DNA from: Carposina sasakii
Lineage: Eukaryota; Arthropoda; Insecta; Lepidoptera; Carposinidae
Length of the DNA: 64,000 nt
Assembly: GCA_014607495.2 (NCBI GenBank)
Contig: CP053163.1
Location: 8,970,716-9,034,715, forward strand
Direction of reading: 5' to 3'
Of the stretch, positions 12,085 through 24,113 are shown piece by piece. The notes under the pieces are model-generated. The model saw nothing but the letters and a program-made list of their open reading frames with translations, had not been told where the DNA came from and ran no database searches. Numbering within the stretch: the stretch's first letter is position 1; each line of letters opens with the position of its first letter. Position numbers and translations under genes: made by a program.

Positions 12085-12788
12085 CTTTTTTATATTTTAT
12101 AGTTAAGTTTAGTAGATACTTATTTGACATTGACTTGTACTCTGTGTACACATTTTTATTTTTATTTATACAGTTTGAATTTGACATGGACCTGTACTTA
12201 CTTTGTGTAAGTGGGTATGTAATTTATATGAATTTAATTTAATTGTGTTATGATAATTGAATTTATACACACTAAGTGAGTTAAGTTTTACTATGATTAT
12301 CTGATATCTAATCCAATGTAAGATTCTTTTGTTAATATGTGACTTAGTTTTGACTGTGTCGCTGGGAGCTTTCTTGCTATTTCTTCTTCCAAGCAATGAC
12401 ACTTCACTGAAATAGTGTAACAGTAATAATAGAATCATGCGGTGTGTCAGACCTAATGTTGGTTTTGCCATAAAGGACAACTGTCTAGCAGCTCTCCTGG
12501 ATTTCGCCTTTAGGTGACCTTAACTCTTATTAGCTCCACGTTGGTGGCTATTAAACCCCGAATCGCTAACTTATGCCTGACAGACCGTAACAAATCGCAC
12601 CTTGGGGTGATGACCGTTGCCAAAGCAAAAGCTTTGCGATTTATTTTTTTGGGTTGTTTAAATTCACCTCCTTTTTTGTTTCGTAGCGGTTTCATTTTGG
12701 GGTGCGAACATAGAAAGTAACATATAAAAAGACAATCGACAAATAAGTTGTTAATGCTTTCATGTCGAATAAATGAATTTGAATTTGA
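12085..12788 (+). repeat. 700-bp interspersed repeat, copy 1
   Basis: This is nearly the same sequence, in the same orientation, as 41761-42470. Both end in aataaatga followed by ttgaattt-type short repeats, the usual look of a non-LTR retroelement 3' end. Open frames inside are short and differ between the copies, so the block is probably the 3' part of a truncated LINE or a long SINE. Confidence 0.85.
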
Positions 12789-14339
12789 CCTATCTGTATG
12801 TAATAGGTCTTTCTATTAGTTTGATAAGCTAAATAAATAATGTAGGTATGTGCATAAAATTATTATAAATAACCTTTAATTTGATTATTTAAGAAAAAAT
12901 AATTACCTCACATAATTATTCTCATTATTTTTATCATATTGTGTCAAAATGATTTTGAATATTTCAATAGTAGCACAGCCGAATCTACGCCTAGTGTGCA
13001 TTTTTGTGCATATATATTTGTATAGGTAGATGGGTACTGAAATGTCCAGAAATTCCCATGAAACGAGAAAAACAGGATAAATTTTGCGCGGACAAAGTAG
13101 GGGGTGGGTACGCTTAAGAAATAAAATCTCTAATTATAATTACAATTTGAGAACTAACCGCGAATTCTGAATCGTGTTTTGAAACGAACATAACAGAATA
13201 CTGCAGAAATAATAAACGGTCTCCGATATTCTGATTGTGTGCATTACCTTAGTTCTTTGGACTCACCACATTTTATATGAAACCGGCTAGAAAATAGGCC
13301 GGCAATTACTTCCATACTGCACGTTAGAGTGCATGCCGATTCGCTTTTATTTTTCTTTAGGCTTTTTATTTTATCTAGTGAATACATTTCACAGAGCATA
13401 AAGAGTTGCGGTCAAATAACCGTGATAGACGTTAGGATTGTATTGCAAAATTTATTTGCCAACTGAAAATTTTTATATAATATAATATAATAATATTTTA
13501 TTTTGAGATAAGAATTAGAGGACAATACAGTACATGCTAAATAATAACTCAGAGTAACATAATATTGCACAGCGTTTTACATGAAACACAAAACAGTTGG
13601 TTGGTGACGTTGGGTGGTCTAAAATAAAGGATGCAAATCCCTCGACCGGTAACTAAGGGATGTTATAGTGACCACATGACTTCCGTTGGTACGAGTAACA
13701 ACAAAAATGTCATCATTAAGTCAAAGGCTTTGATCATATCACATTAGAGAAAAACAGCTGTTACTTGAATATTTTGGAATATTTACAGAAAACATAGCTA
13801 AAGTATTTTAATATGTATTTACTTATAAAAATTATTAATAAAGAAAATGAAAAAAAATTCACCCGAATGAGATTTACTTTCTTTTTATTACTTCGATTTT
13901 AATTTATGTTTTATTTTTATGATTTTAATTCCTAAAAAACTAGCTCTAAATGAAAAAAATGCCGAAAAAGTTTTCAAATAAACTGTTTGTTTTTTCTCAC
14001 TTAACTTGCTGCCAACAGCGAAGGTCACTTATGCCCATCAAGATCATTACCAGTTGTCAAACGTCTTGAAAGTTTAGCTTATTTCAAGGCAGATTTAATG
14101 TAAATACCCACACTACCAAAAGGGCAGGACACATAAATTATTTATTAGTTTTCAAATTCTTTATTTATGGATGTCTACCCGTTATTTTGTTGTCCTTCAA
14201 GTCTATTTTCACTCTTGTTTTCAGGCTAACAGCTTTTCTATTTAACCAATTCGAGATCAAATAAACAAACCGTCAAAATGCGACTTTGATTCCTACGAAT
14301 ACCCTAAACGCAAATTTCAATCAACATCTCTATCCACAG
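12789..14339. other. AT-rich intron sequence upstream of the first recognised dpr exon
   Basis: I see no exon, RNA or clear repeat. The sequence ends in a good 3' splice site, tctctatccacag at 14327-14339. Confidence 0.5.
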
Positions 14340-14550
14340 GTATCCTGGATTAGAAAACGCGACCTCCACATTCTGACAGTGGGCGTCCACACTTACAGCA
14401 GCGACGCTCGCTTCGCGGCCCTACACGCGGACGGATCGGACGAGTGGACGTTACGGGTGGCCCCAGCCCAGCCGAGGGACTCCGGCGCTTATGAATGTCA
14501 GGTGTCCACTGAGCCTAAGATCAGCTTATCGTTTAGGCTCACTGTTGTAG
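14340..14550 (+). CDS. dpr-like gene, exon for the second half of Ig1
   Basis: This is an internal exon of a Dpr (defective proboscis extension response) family cell-surface protein. In insects these are two-Ig neuronal receptors that pair with DIP proteins in synaptic partner choice. The exon follows a pyrimidine-rich acceptor (AG at 14338-14339) and ends at the donor GTGAGT (14551). It begins in phase 0 with VSWIRKRDLHILTVG, the most typical Dpr signature, and contains the Ig motif DSGAYEC and then ECQVST. It leaves a single g (phase 1). The ATG at 14286 lies before the acceptor and cannot be the start, because the first cysteine strand of Ig1 would be missing. The upstream exon was not found. 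Codons are much richer in GC than the flanks. The exact paralogue is not determined. Confidence 0.93.
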
Positions 14551-14865
14551 GTGAGTACTTCGTGTTGCATCATTATGTTATTTTAAAAGTAAAAAAGTTT
14601 CTAAAAGGCTCTCTTAACTTACCTTTATGAACGCTTGATATTTCATGTCTAAACAATAATAAATAATTATTTTGAATTAATTAACGAAACTCGCCAAAGT
14701 TTTAATTTGTATAACTTGATATAAATCATTCACTCAAAATGTTCCTTAGTGAAGCAAGTTAATCAAAAGTATTTTAATAAATAAGTTAACAATTTAATAT
14801 AATTCTGGTATATTTAAGGATGTATACCAGGCACAATTTACTTTGTTTATTATATTTGTCAACAG

Positions 14866-14965
14866 TATCAAAAGCGGAGATATTGTCAGGGCCTGAGTTG
14901 TTTGTGAGGGCTGGATCTGACATCAATCTAACTTGCATGGCCAAATACGCGCCTGACCCGCCCAG
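14866..14965 (+). CDS. dpr-like gene, exon linking Ig1 to Ig2
   Basis: This 100-bp exon lies between an AG acceptor (14864-14865) and a GTGAG donor (14966). It joins the phase-1 end of the previous exon across a 315-bp intron. The joined frame reads VSKAEILSGPELFV and then the first cysteine strand of Ig2, DINLTC, where NLT is also an N-glycosylation sequon. The exon ends after PDPP in phase 2. The VSKAEIL...NLTC pattern is diagnostic of Dpr proteins. Confidence 0.93.
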
Positions 14966-15383
14966 GTGAGTGCAAAATATAGTAGCTTAGTTCATTATGT
15001 TCCTGCACTTATCCCATGATTTATGGCGTAGGTGCATTATGGTCTCTTTCTAAAAAGGCTTTTCGATTACTTTACGGCCGCCTGCCAGTAACAATTTTAG
15101 AATATAATCCCTATATGAAATAAATTCAGTGGTACAGGGGGGCAAATTTTTTGAACCGAAACGCAACCTCTAACGAACCTTTAACGAAGCAATATAAACT
15201 TACCGCTTGGGTAATAAGATATATTTTAGCTCGCATCGGTCGCGAGTATAACATAATAAAAACAAATATCTGTCTCGTGGTGAAACGTGTCTAATTACGT
15301 GAACGTAAAGTAATTATTGCCTCGTACCGAGCTTCTACAACAGTTCTGTTTCGGTTTCGTTCCAGCTCGAGACTTTTCGAGAA

Positions 15384-15455
15384 TTGACCCCCAGACCTGT
15401 GACTGGAATCGAACTTACTCCTTCCGTCTAAAGAGCGCATGTCTTAACCATTTGT
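15384..15455 (-). mobile_element. Decayed tRNA-derived SINE head
   Basis: The reverse strand shows a weak match to the tRNA-like head at 16243-16338, including ggttaagac and gttcgattcc-like boxes. It is too diverged to be a tRNA gene. Confidence 0.5.
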
Positions 15456-15720
15456 TAAACTTTGTTGATTATTCGTGGATGTTCTACTTTATTGTAAATT
15501 TTTGGTAAGGATGCCATGAACTTTTAAAACACGATTCCTGTCCAACTTGTATCTAAACGAAACTGTTTTGTATTATGTTGGCTCTCTAATTTAATGAATA
15601 AAATAAATATTATTTTTTTATTATAGTAAGATATAGATAAGAACAGAGCAATATCGCGAGTTCATGGTAAACCATCAGATGGCGTAATTGTTTGGTAACA
15701 GCTGGTTTTAATTAAAATGT

Positions 15721-15752
15721 CGATTGTATATGTATCTATACATATACAATCG
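15721..15752. other. Perfect palindrome, 14-bp arms and 4-base loop
   Basis: The arms cgattgtatatgta and tacatatacaatcg enclose tcta. It sits 22 bp from the left end of a CAGGGTG MITE. It may be the remnant of another small inverted-repeat element. Confidence 0.8.
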
Positions 15753-15774
15753 ATATGTTGTACGTCCAGGCATA

Positions 15775-16154
15775 CAGGGTGATTTTTGGTCGTCAACGTT
15801 CCCGAAAACTACGGAATCTCATCATCACGATCATTTTTCTCCATGGAAGCATACCTGGGAAGTGTCTGGTTTCCAAAATATTAGGGTCCAAAGTTGAGTA
15901 AATAGACTGCGTTTTTCTGCATAAATGCACATAGACGCGCGTAGCAGGATTTTTTCACGAAAAATAATTAATATCTGTCTATAAAAAAACTAACATAAAC
16001 ACTAGACACTATAAATTTCGCACGATCAAGGAATTTAAATTTTTTTTTCAAAAAAAAATTTTTTTTTCCCAGCATTATTTTTGGCATAAACTTACTTTAT
16101 TTCATGTATAGAATACGTACCCTTCGTTAAAGGTGGCCACAAAAAAACACCCTG
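15775..16154 (-). mobile_element. CAGGGTG MITE, copy 2
   Basis: This 380-bp copy is in reverse orientation to copy 1, with intact CAGGGTG/CACCCTG ends and TA on both sides. Confidence 0.85.
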
Positions 16155-16242
16155 TATACATAGTCATATGCCGACAGACAATTCTAAAGCGAAAACTACT
16201 AAAAGTTCAGGCCAACACAAGTTATTTAAATTTAATAAGACA

Positions 16243-16338
16243 TAAGAAATAAATTCATTGGTACAGGCCTGTGACTGGGATCGAACATACGCCTCCCGCT
16301 TGGAAGGTGCACGTCTTAACCACTGGGCTATCACCGCT
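16243..16338 (-). mobile_element. tRNA-derived SINE (GCGGTGATAGCCCAG type)
   Basis: On the minus strand the element starts gcggtgatagcccagtgg (A box) and contains gttcgatcccag (B box), the internal RNA polymerase III promoter. The body after the head includes cctgtaccaatgaattt. A longer copy lies at 41252-41500. This head is common among lepidopteran SINEs. It lacks a tRNA 3' half, so it is not a tRNA gene. Confidence 0.8.
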
Positions 16339-16582
16339 AAATACATACCTATACTCTAAACCATAATTCGAGAGACTAGTTTGACAGTTCAGTTTTTTTT
16401 AATAAATTTATTTATGACCATTGATACTGAGGTGTTGCCATGGTCGGGCTTTTTTATTTTATTTATTATATAATATAGGTTTTTTTTACAATTTTAATAA
16501 GGGTCATAATCCCTGGGTGGTTTATGCGTGACCCTTGTCCCCCACCACTTATATCTAAGTACTTATTAATACTACTTACTTT

Positions 16583-17215
16583 CTATTCCTCGTTACATGT
16601 GGGACCGGTTTTACATTGTTGTAGGAAATACTTTTTTAATATCTGTTTATGGTTGTCCCCGCACAGGGACTCAATGACCTCATGTGGTAGCTCATTGAGT
16701 ACCCGCGGCAGCAAGCATGCGTCAGTTCGCCTGCCGTAATTGTTATTGAATCGAGGAATCACAAATGTAGGTATATAAGATAGTGTTCGTAATGAACCTG
16801 GCCGCGTACGGCGTGTTAAATTAGCAATATTTAACTCTTGTTCGCACAATATCAACAACTTTGTTTTATTGTATATGTCAATGACTTTACAGTATTCAAA
16901 TAGTGCTTTGTTATTCTCTTTATATTTAATTTTTATCTTGGATGGTACAATCTTTTTTAGAATGCTAAGTTGCAATTTATATATGTTATCTATGTATGTA
17001 TTATATGTTCTGCCATAGCTACTTAGCCCATAGCCTATTACTGAGTCAGCCAAAGATAGGTAAAGCAGTCTTAGTATCTTATAGGAAAGTTTATGTCTTA
17101 AGATAACTAATTTCCCCATTCTCGCTCTCAGCCGTTTGCATATGAGTTCGGTGTGCGCCCCCCAGTTGAAATTATTATCTATTAACATACCTAGATACAT
17201 ATGTTCACTGACCAA
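16583..17215 (-). pseudogene. LINE reverse transcriptase C-terminal fragment
   Basis: These 210 codons correspond to the thumb and C-terminal part of a non-LTR reverse transcriptase. Visible landmarks are YLGMLIDNNFNWGAH, a run of short helices, YGLSSYG, and near the end RVLNELPHEV, which is typical of LINE C-termini. The first methionine is internal. The true frame would continue from the fragment at 17693-18001 if the inserted MITE were absent. There is no in-frame stop within this piece. Confidence 0.75.
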
Positions 17216-17217
17216 TA

Positions 17218-17693
17218 GGGATGTTTACTATGGTTGAATTTTAATGACATTTTATGCTTATCAGAATAACTCATCAAAATCATACCTATCTGTAAAATTA
17301 CAATTTGATTAAGTTTCTAAATGAGGTAATAATAAGCCTTCAAAGTTGAGTGGGCAAGTCCATTTTTCAAATGTAAAATTAATTGAAAATTACAGCATCA
17401 CATATCCACCTGCATCATTTACATTCTTTTGCTTTGTGACCATATTTATAAACGCAATATTTAAAATAGTTGCAAAACAAAAGTTCTTTTACGCGCATAC
17501 AAGTTACGAAAGAGTGACGTCATAATTGTGGTAGCCGTTTGTATGGAGTGTTTTTTGGCAAGTCTAAAAGTGTGATTTTGAAATAGTTATATCCCGGAAA
17601 GTTTTCACACTAGCAAAGTTTTTCTTTCACAAATGTTTCTTTTATTATATGATCTTTCGATGTAAATGCAAATAAAAAAACCGTAAACATCCC
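17218..17693. mobile_element. GGGATGTTTAC MITE inserted in the LINE
   Basis: The element is 476 bp with inverted ends GGGATGTTTAC and GTAAACATCCC, flanked by TA at 17216-17217 and 17694-17695. It separates two pieces of one LINE frame, so it inserted after the LINE. Its ends resemble those of the element at 21952-22629. Confidence 0.85.
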
Positions 17694-18001
17694 TATTCCA
17701 GGCTATTGCATTTGCCGGTACATATATTATTTTGGTGCATACATTGGTGCTCGTGGGCCACGATCCTGGGTGTTATTTTAGCTCTTAGGTATGGGGAATG
17801 TATATGCATTAGTTTAGTTTTTTGTTCGTTGATGACTAACCCAATATCGTGCGCCCATTTACATAATGTATCATAGTTTGTCTGTAGCCTCGTTTGCGCC
17901 TCTTCTATATTTTTGTGTGCAAACAATAGGCAAGTGTCATCTGCAAACTGGTATACAGAGGCTAATGCTGTTAGTATCGAAATTTTAAAAATACTGATCA
18001 T
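17693..18001 (-). pseudogene. LINE reverse transcriptase fragment with FADD box
   Basis: This fragment contains YQFADDTCLLFA, the catalytic F-A-D-D box of non-LTR reverse transcriptases, followed by the spacer typical of these enzymes and GLVINEQKTKLM. The element is truncated only about ten codons upstream of the box, so fingers, palm start and endonuclease are missing. Confidence 0.8.
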
Positions 18002-18117
18002 ATATATTTTTTTAATAATACAATCAAATTGTTAATTAATTTACAGTGCGAGGTATAATATTCCAATACAATTTAAGAAAAATGTCTGTTTGTATTTTTG
18101 GCGTTCGTAATATTATT

Positions 18118-18965
18118 TACTAGCTGTGCCCGCGACTTCGTCCGCGTGACTTTCGGAAGCATTTTTTATTTTTTAGGCTAATTGATACCCTTGTTGCCTT
18201 TGATGTCTTTCATTGTGCGATCTAGTGCTTCGATTGCTCTTTTGTGGGACATCGTACATTCATCCAACCAACAGCTTACACTGCTGTAACATTCTTCCGC
18301 GCTCACTGCTTTTTGCCGACGTCATCACACAAAATCTTTCACCCCAATTTTTAACCCCATTTAGGCTAATCTTTGAATGTCGTATTTATTCATAGCGCGT
18401 ATTTTTTCTATGAAAATAGTTGCTTGTCTCGTTTAAAAATCAAAATCACGCAATAAGTAACAAGATTCCTTACTCTATCTCTAGTAGGAAATTTAAATTC
18501 GTTCAGGTACACGAAAAAAGTGTATCGGTCTTATTAAAACAAATCCTTTGTCTTAGTCCGACCGTTATCCAACCAAACATTACCACACAAAATGTCACTT
18601 TAGATTATAACTAGTGGACGCTCGTCCTCCGTCCGCGTGGACTGCAGAAAAAACAAAATGTCGAAATTACCTACTCGGGATTAAAATATTTTACCAGTAA
18701 CATAAGTACTTTCTCAGGCTCTAGACCACCTAATTTCATTCAAATCGGTTAAGTACCGCTCTAAAAAGGAACAAATACCCCGATTTAGAAAATGTATTAT
18801 TGGTGCTCCGGTTGTATTGGTGTTTGGATGATGATATATCATAGCCTTCCTCGATAAATGGGCTATCTAACACTGAAAGGATTTTTCAAATCGGACCAGT
18901 AGTTCCTGAGATTAGCGCGTCAACCAAACAAAAAACAAACTCCTCAGCTTTATAATAATATATAC
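18118..18965. repeat. Lepidopteran interspersed repeat fragments (cgacttcgtccgcgtg type)
   Basis: The words ctagctgtgcccgcgacttcgtccgcgtg at 18120-18148 and a decayed second copy at 18613-18640 mark a repeat that recurs near 24892, 43462, 45497 and 60912, in both orientations. The body includes the typical line about flanking sequence tctagaccacc. It has no coding capacity. Confidence 0.6.
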
Positions 18966-19168
18966 AGGATGTAATAAAAGGGGTATGTTAAGCGAAAAGC
19001 AATAAATAGCCCACTTTAATAAACCTTTCCACAAAATTTCAGACTCAAAATCACATGTTTATTTTCCCAGCCAGTATGGAAAATTTCTAAACAACTCAGG
19101 AATGTTCATACAATCCTGAAAAATAAACATGTGATTTCGAGTAACAAATTTTGGAAATAGGTCCTCTA

Positions 19169-19546
19169 CAGGGTGATTTTTGGTCGCCAACGTTCCCGAA
19201 AACTACGGAATCTCCTCATCATCACGATCATTTTTCTCCATGGAAGCATACCTGGGAAGTGTCTGGTTTCCAAAATATTAGGGTCCAAAGTTGAGTAAAT
19301 AGATTGCGTTTTCCTGCATAAATGCACATGGACGCGCGTAGCAAGATTTTTTCACGAGAAATAATTAATATCTGTCTATAAAAAAACTAACATAAACACT
19401 AGACACTATAAATTTCGCCAGATCAAGTAATTAAAAAAAAAATTGAAAAAAAAAAAATTCCTAGCATTTTTTTTGGCATAAACTTACTTTATTTGATGTA
19501 TAGATTACGTACCCTTCGTTAAAGGTGGCCACAAAAAAACATCCTG
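19169..19546 (-). mobile_element. CAGGGTG MITE, copy 3
   Basis: This 378-bp copy is in the same orientation as copy 2 and is flanked by TA. One end is CATCCTG instead of CACCCTG. Confidence 0.85.
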
Positions 19547-21951
19547 TATAGTGAGCCATATACATAGCTTTTTGTTTAACATACCCTTTCTGTTACACCC
19601 TGTAGAGTATAGGTGGATAATTATGCTACATCCAGCAGCTGCCCTATATAATTCGTTTGGCATACGACATTGATTAAATTGAACCACGCGATAACTAAGT
19701 GGAAAGAACATTTTCAACGCAACAGCCTGTTACTCGTAAAATGTGACAAACCAACTTCGTATCCACCCGGCCATTTGTCATACCTACAGGGTATAACAAA
19801 AGGGGTGTGTAGGTATTGGGTGTAAAAAATAACCCACTCAGATAACCCGTCCACAAAACTCGAAATCAAGAACCTACTGAAAATTTTTGACATGTTGACA
19901 TATAGACTAGGCTATGTTCCCGAAATAGGATCTTAAAATATATTCCACAGTCATGTTTAACATAGCGTGGATATAATTTATTTAAACAACGTTAATTATA
20001 AACATTCAGCTAAAAACTACTAAGTATTCTAAATAGCAACCTAATTTCAAGTCCACGTGTTGTTCAACCTAATAATATATCAAAGATACATTTTGGGTAT
20101 ATCTCAAAGCAGTTTCTATCAGATAGGAATGTGTTTAATTAAATTAGGCACGAGTTAACTATCGAACCCGTATGTTTTGCGTGTGTCCCAGAAACCGACG
20201 TTGGAGCGATGAAATTTATTTGTGAGCAGCGACACAGAATACTAGAACAGCACTCATAGCATTAGGGTGAGCGATATGTGATATCTCATATCTGAGTCAT
20301 CAATCTACAGAAATATTTATTTATTTATTTATTTATTACAGCTCTGTGGACAACCAACAGCTTATAAAACAATATAATATATTCTATAGCAACAAAGAAG
20401 CCAATTACAGGTTATCACATGTAACAATAACATACGTAGTTTTAAGAAGTTAATAATTTCAATTATTACCTAATAGCAGAACTGCCTTAAAAATCCATGA
20501 AAAGAGAACATTGATATAGTGTGAATTTATATATGAAGAACAAAAGCTGCGTCAGAGCAACAATACCCGCTGCCCAACTCACCACTACTGTTCCGAATCA
20601 AAGAATTTACTGCTTATGTGCCGCCTAACAATCGCCACACTCTTACCGTTAAATAAATTGATATCCAGTTCATACGCCATAATATGTTTATAGTAACTGG
20701 ACAAAGTGTATGTAAGATTTATATTTTTCTACCCTGTTTATCTTGTTCATTGTTTGCTATTATATCGTTATTATGGTATACCGTATACATATAAATGGCT
20801 CTGTAAATTTTACACTTAGCACAGTTCTGAAACCAGCCTTAGATATGAGATATATCTCTCTCATTCACCTCATGCTACGGGTGCTGTTAGAAGAAGATGC
20901 TCTTAGTAAAAACTACGTGTTTGTCATTGCACGTATGATGAGCAATTTAGATCGTACTTCGGTGAAGAACTTCTCCTTTAATTTAGCTTTTCTGCCAGTT
21001 ATACGAATATAATGTACCTAGTGATCGACGTCCACTTTAAGCCAGGAAAAGCTTCTCGTTAAAATCCTATAAGTTGTTTATGAGTGTTTTTCCTGTTTTT
21101 TTTCACATCAACAAACAGAAACACGCAATATCTATTTAGGTATATATGAAATCATACAAACATTATGTTGGTAGGTTTAGGATATAGGATGGCACAATCA
21201 AAGGTAAAAAATATCACCAAGACAGGAAAAAATATGTGTTTAGAATTTAGATGTACCTACACCAATGCTTATTATCGGCCATATTTAATATCAATTCTAT
21301 TATAGACTTCATTATAGCACCCTAATCTTGGTCCCAAATAATAGATTCATCTGAGTGGGTAATAAAATCGCTTTTTAAAAAAACATAATTAGATGTCATA
21401 GATACGGTATGACTTTCGCCTGCTAGCGCCCCACTCAAGTTGTCATAGCCCTGGGGGTGGAAAAATTGGCCCGACCCTACCTACCTACACCATCTTACGG
21501 TCTCGTAATGGAAGTGTGTTATCGTATGCCTTTTCACACCACAACGTGCCTATTTAAACTTGGCATCCATAAACATGATAAGCTTATTTCCAGATAAAAG
21601 GGTCGGCCGGGGTCCGTAAGTAAGGTATTCTTTGCCCATCAACATTTAATGGTGCCCTGTGCCTGAGATCTTTCGCCGAGGGACCTTCAATTTGAATATT
21701 GATAGGATAAGACGATTGTGTGGAGAGATGACAGTTTTTATTCAGGTCGATCATTTATGTGCGATAGGCATTTACATATATATATGTTAAGTTGATATAT
21801 TGCGTGTGTTACAAATTACATGTTACCATTACTTTAAAGTAAAAATGTGGATAATTCGTGAAATATGTTATCTAGTTTAGTTATTAGAAGTACATATGCA
21901 ATTATAATTATTTGACAGTGTTCTTCTTTGGGTACAACGTGACGTATGGTA

Positions 21952-22629
21952 GGGATGTTCGATGATCATCGATTAAGAAAAAAACATCAATGTTTCAACA
22001 TCGATAATGCATTATTTGAAAAATGATCAAAATTAATAACGGATAAACTACTATTACCATTTAATGTACTTGAATTTGTCTTTATAATATGAAAAAAAAT
22101 TCAAACAGATCTGACTACAAACAAAAAAGTTACGTATACAAACGTTGGTCTCCTTTTTACCCCCTTAGGGGGTGAATTTAGCAAAATCCCTTCTTAGTAA
22201 ACCTATACGTCACAAAAGGAAGCCGCAGTCTAAATATTACGTTTCTAGCTTCAGTAGTTTTGCCTCAGCGTTGATGAATTAATCAGTCAGTCAGTCAGAA
22301 CAAGTTACTTTACTAGATAAGTTCTTATGTATGTAGATGTAAAAAATTATTATCTCTGTTGTCTAACTTTACCCCAAAGTATTCCAAACAGACGCGGCTA
22401 CAAAAAGAAAGTATATAGAATGGTATTTGGATACATATCGGCGGATATACATTATAAATGATCCGACACATCACTAATTCCTGTGCCCTTATGTTTCCAA
22501 CCTAGCGCATACTTACTTAAATTGGTGTTTTGTTTATTAAAAAAAATCATCTTTTTTAAAGGTGTTTTAGTAATCGATATTATGTTCCATAAACATCAAG
22601 TATCGTTGTTCCTTTATCGATAACATCCC
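21952..22629. mobile_element. GGGATGTT inverted-repeat element
   Basis: The element is 678 bp with ends GGGATGTT and AACATCCC, flanked by TA (21950-21951 and 22630-22631). Just inside both ends lies an atcgat/tatcgat-rich stretch. A foreign repeat with cagtcagtcagtcag occupies part of the interior (about 22100-22320). It has no transposase frame. Confidence 0.7.
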
Positions 22630-23042
22630 TAACGCATGTTTTTTAGAGACCTTCCCGCATTCAATTTATCCCGTTATTCAATTTCAAGTCATTATTACTC
22701 TTTATTTAATCTCAGCTTTTATTAGAAAAACCAATTTTGTATAAAAACGTAATTAAATAAATTAGTAAGATACGTATAGGTCGTATCTTAAGACACCTCA
22801 AAAATTGCTCAGGTAAAATCCTGCCTTTCATCTTGATGTAAGGTATATTGATTATGGCTTAGGGGGCTACTTACACACTAATAATCTTATATGTTAGTGA
22901 GTTGTTCACGATATTGAATTGACAGGGTTTCACATGGCAGTGTGTGACCAGGCCTCTTTCTGACCATTTGGTTTCGTTTGGTTATTGCCAAGCTTAGGAG
23001 ATTGATGTGAGCTTTTAGTCTAGTGAACATTAACTCTTGCAG

Positions 23043-23200
23043 CTTCATCTACTGGTATCGCGGTGATCAAGTGGTGAACTACGCCCAACGAGGCGGCATC
23101 AGCGTGGAAACGGAGCAGAGGACGAGGACCAGCCGGCTGCTCATCGCCAGGGCTTCGCCACATGACTCCGGCAACTATACTTGTGCGCCGAGCAGTTCAG
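23043..23200 (+). CDS. dpr-like gene, exon for most of Ig2
   Basis: This 158-bp exon runs from the acceptor CTCTTGCAG (ending 23042) to the donor GTTTGT (23201). It completes the phase-2 codon left 8.1 kb upstream. It reads SFIYWYRGDQVVNY, then RGGISVETEQ, then SRLLIARASPHDSGNYTC. The core tryptophan and the DSGNYTC second-cysteine motif of Ig2 are present, and NYT is a possible glycosylation site. Every one of these blocks is conserved in Dpr proteins. It ends in phase 1. Confidence 0.94.
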
Positions 23201-23622
23201 GTTTGTTTCCATACTGATGCGTCCAATCCTACTAATGTTATAGGCAGATATGAATATAGGTACATTTGTCAGTGTTACGCGTAAAAACTACCGAATGTTT
23301 ATGCAATGCTTCACGCATACAAGTACACATTTTGCTACAATTTTCCTAAAAAATTCGGGTATCTTCAGATCGTAAAATATATGTACATGTAAATTGGAGT
23401 CTTTATTTTTATAGATAGATTCCCTATTCTATAAATATAAACTATTCTCATTGAAAATTGCTTAACATACCCCCCTTTCCTACACCCTGTATAACTTACA
23501 CATCAGTATAATATATTTACATAAATAGTACAAGCGAACGAAGTCGCAGTAAGCTACATAAATACTTATAATCTACTACATCAATAACTAAATATTGTAA
23601 TGACTTTCGGTGTCATTACCAC

Positions 23623-23917
23623 TTATGGCGCATTTTCATTCGTCGTTAACTAGTTCGTATATAGCATACGGGGAGTTAACAACCAATGAAAGTTAGCAAG
23701 TCGATACGTATTCGGGATTTCCCGCATGCTTTATATCGACCGTGATATCGATCAATGAAATTCATCTGTCGATATACATCTTGCGTGTCGTGAGTCAAAT
23801 ACTTTTTACTATTCAATTTCATTCGTGAGTGCTATACCCGGCATGCGGACCCTATCGACCAGTGAAAACGTGAACGGTTCCTCGAAAGAAATCTCGACAA
23901 ATGAAATTGCGCCATAA
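23623..23917. mobile_element. TTATGGCGC inverted-repeat MITE
   Basis: The element is 295 bp. The ends ttatggcgcattttcatt and its near-perfect reverse complement extend about 23 bp with two mismatches. It has no coding capacity. The target duplication is unclear (cac on both sides, or TTA/TAA inside the palindrome). Confidence 0.8.
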
Positions 23918-24113
23918 CACTGATATCAGCTAGCGTCATAATTATAAAGGTGCCACAAAAGCGCTAGATAGGCTAACAGCCAACGCTTTGTAAACTTGCT
24001 TTATCTTATTTTACTACAGTGTTCTTAAAAAATATATATCGATGTATATTTATACATTGATAGTTTAATAGTGAAATTAGTCAGCATTAACGTAACATAT
24101 ATCAATAATCTGT

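Larger units (their letters stand above)
16440..18001 (-). mobile_element. 5'-truncated non-LTR retrotransposon, interrupted by a MITE
   Basis: This is the 3' end of a LINE on the minus strand. Its coding part is in two pieces, 17693-18001 and 16583-17215, separated by a 476-bp inverted-repeat element. It is cut off at the 5' side just before the catalytic box of the reverse transcriptase, which is normal for LINE insertion. The clade looks like the Jockey/CR1 group but I cannot fix it from this fragment. Confidence 0.8.
14966..23042 (+). other. 8.1-kb intron of the dpr-like gene, filled with transposons
   Basis: The intron is bounded by GTGAG (14966) and TCTTGCAG (ending 23042). It holds two MITEs of the CAGGGTG family, SINE remnants, a 5'-truncated LINE split by a MITE, and a larger GGGATGTT element. 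Between 19547 and 21951 I see only unassigned AT-rich sequence and old repeat scraps. No further dpr-like exon is visible. Confidence 0.8.

Noticed and set aside
12166..12720. Frames of 61-104 codons on both strands
   Set aside because: They lie inside a dispersed repeat, and the second copy at 41761-42470 does not preserve them.
14286..14339. ATG at 14286 in frame with the first Dpr exon
   Set aside because: It precedes a good splice acceptor (AG at 14338-14339), and a protein starting there would lack the first cysteine strand of the Ig domain. It is intron sequence read in frame by chance.
12085..14339. Missing first-half Ig1 exon of the dpr-like gene
   Set aside because: I looked for an exon with a cysteine strand ending in phase 0 before a GT donor and saw none in this stretch or further left. 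Not called.
16243..16338. tRNA gene
   Set aside because: It has A and B boxes but no paired acceptor or anticodon arms, and it continues into a SINE body. The same applies to 28790, 41252 and 43140-43212.
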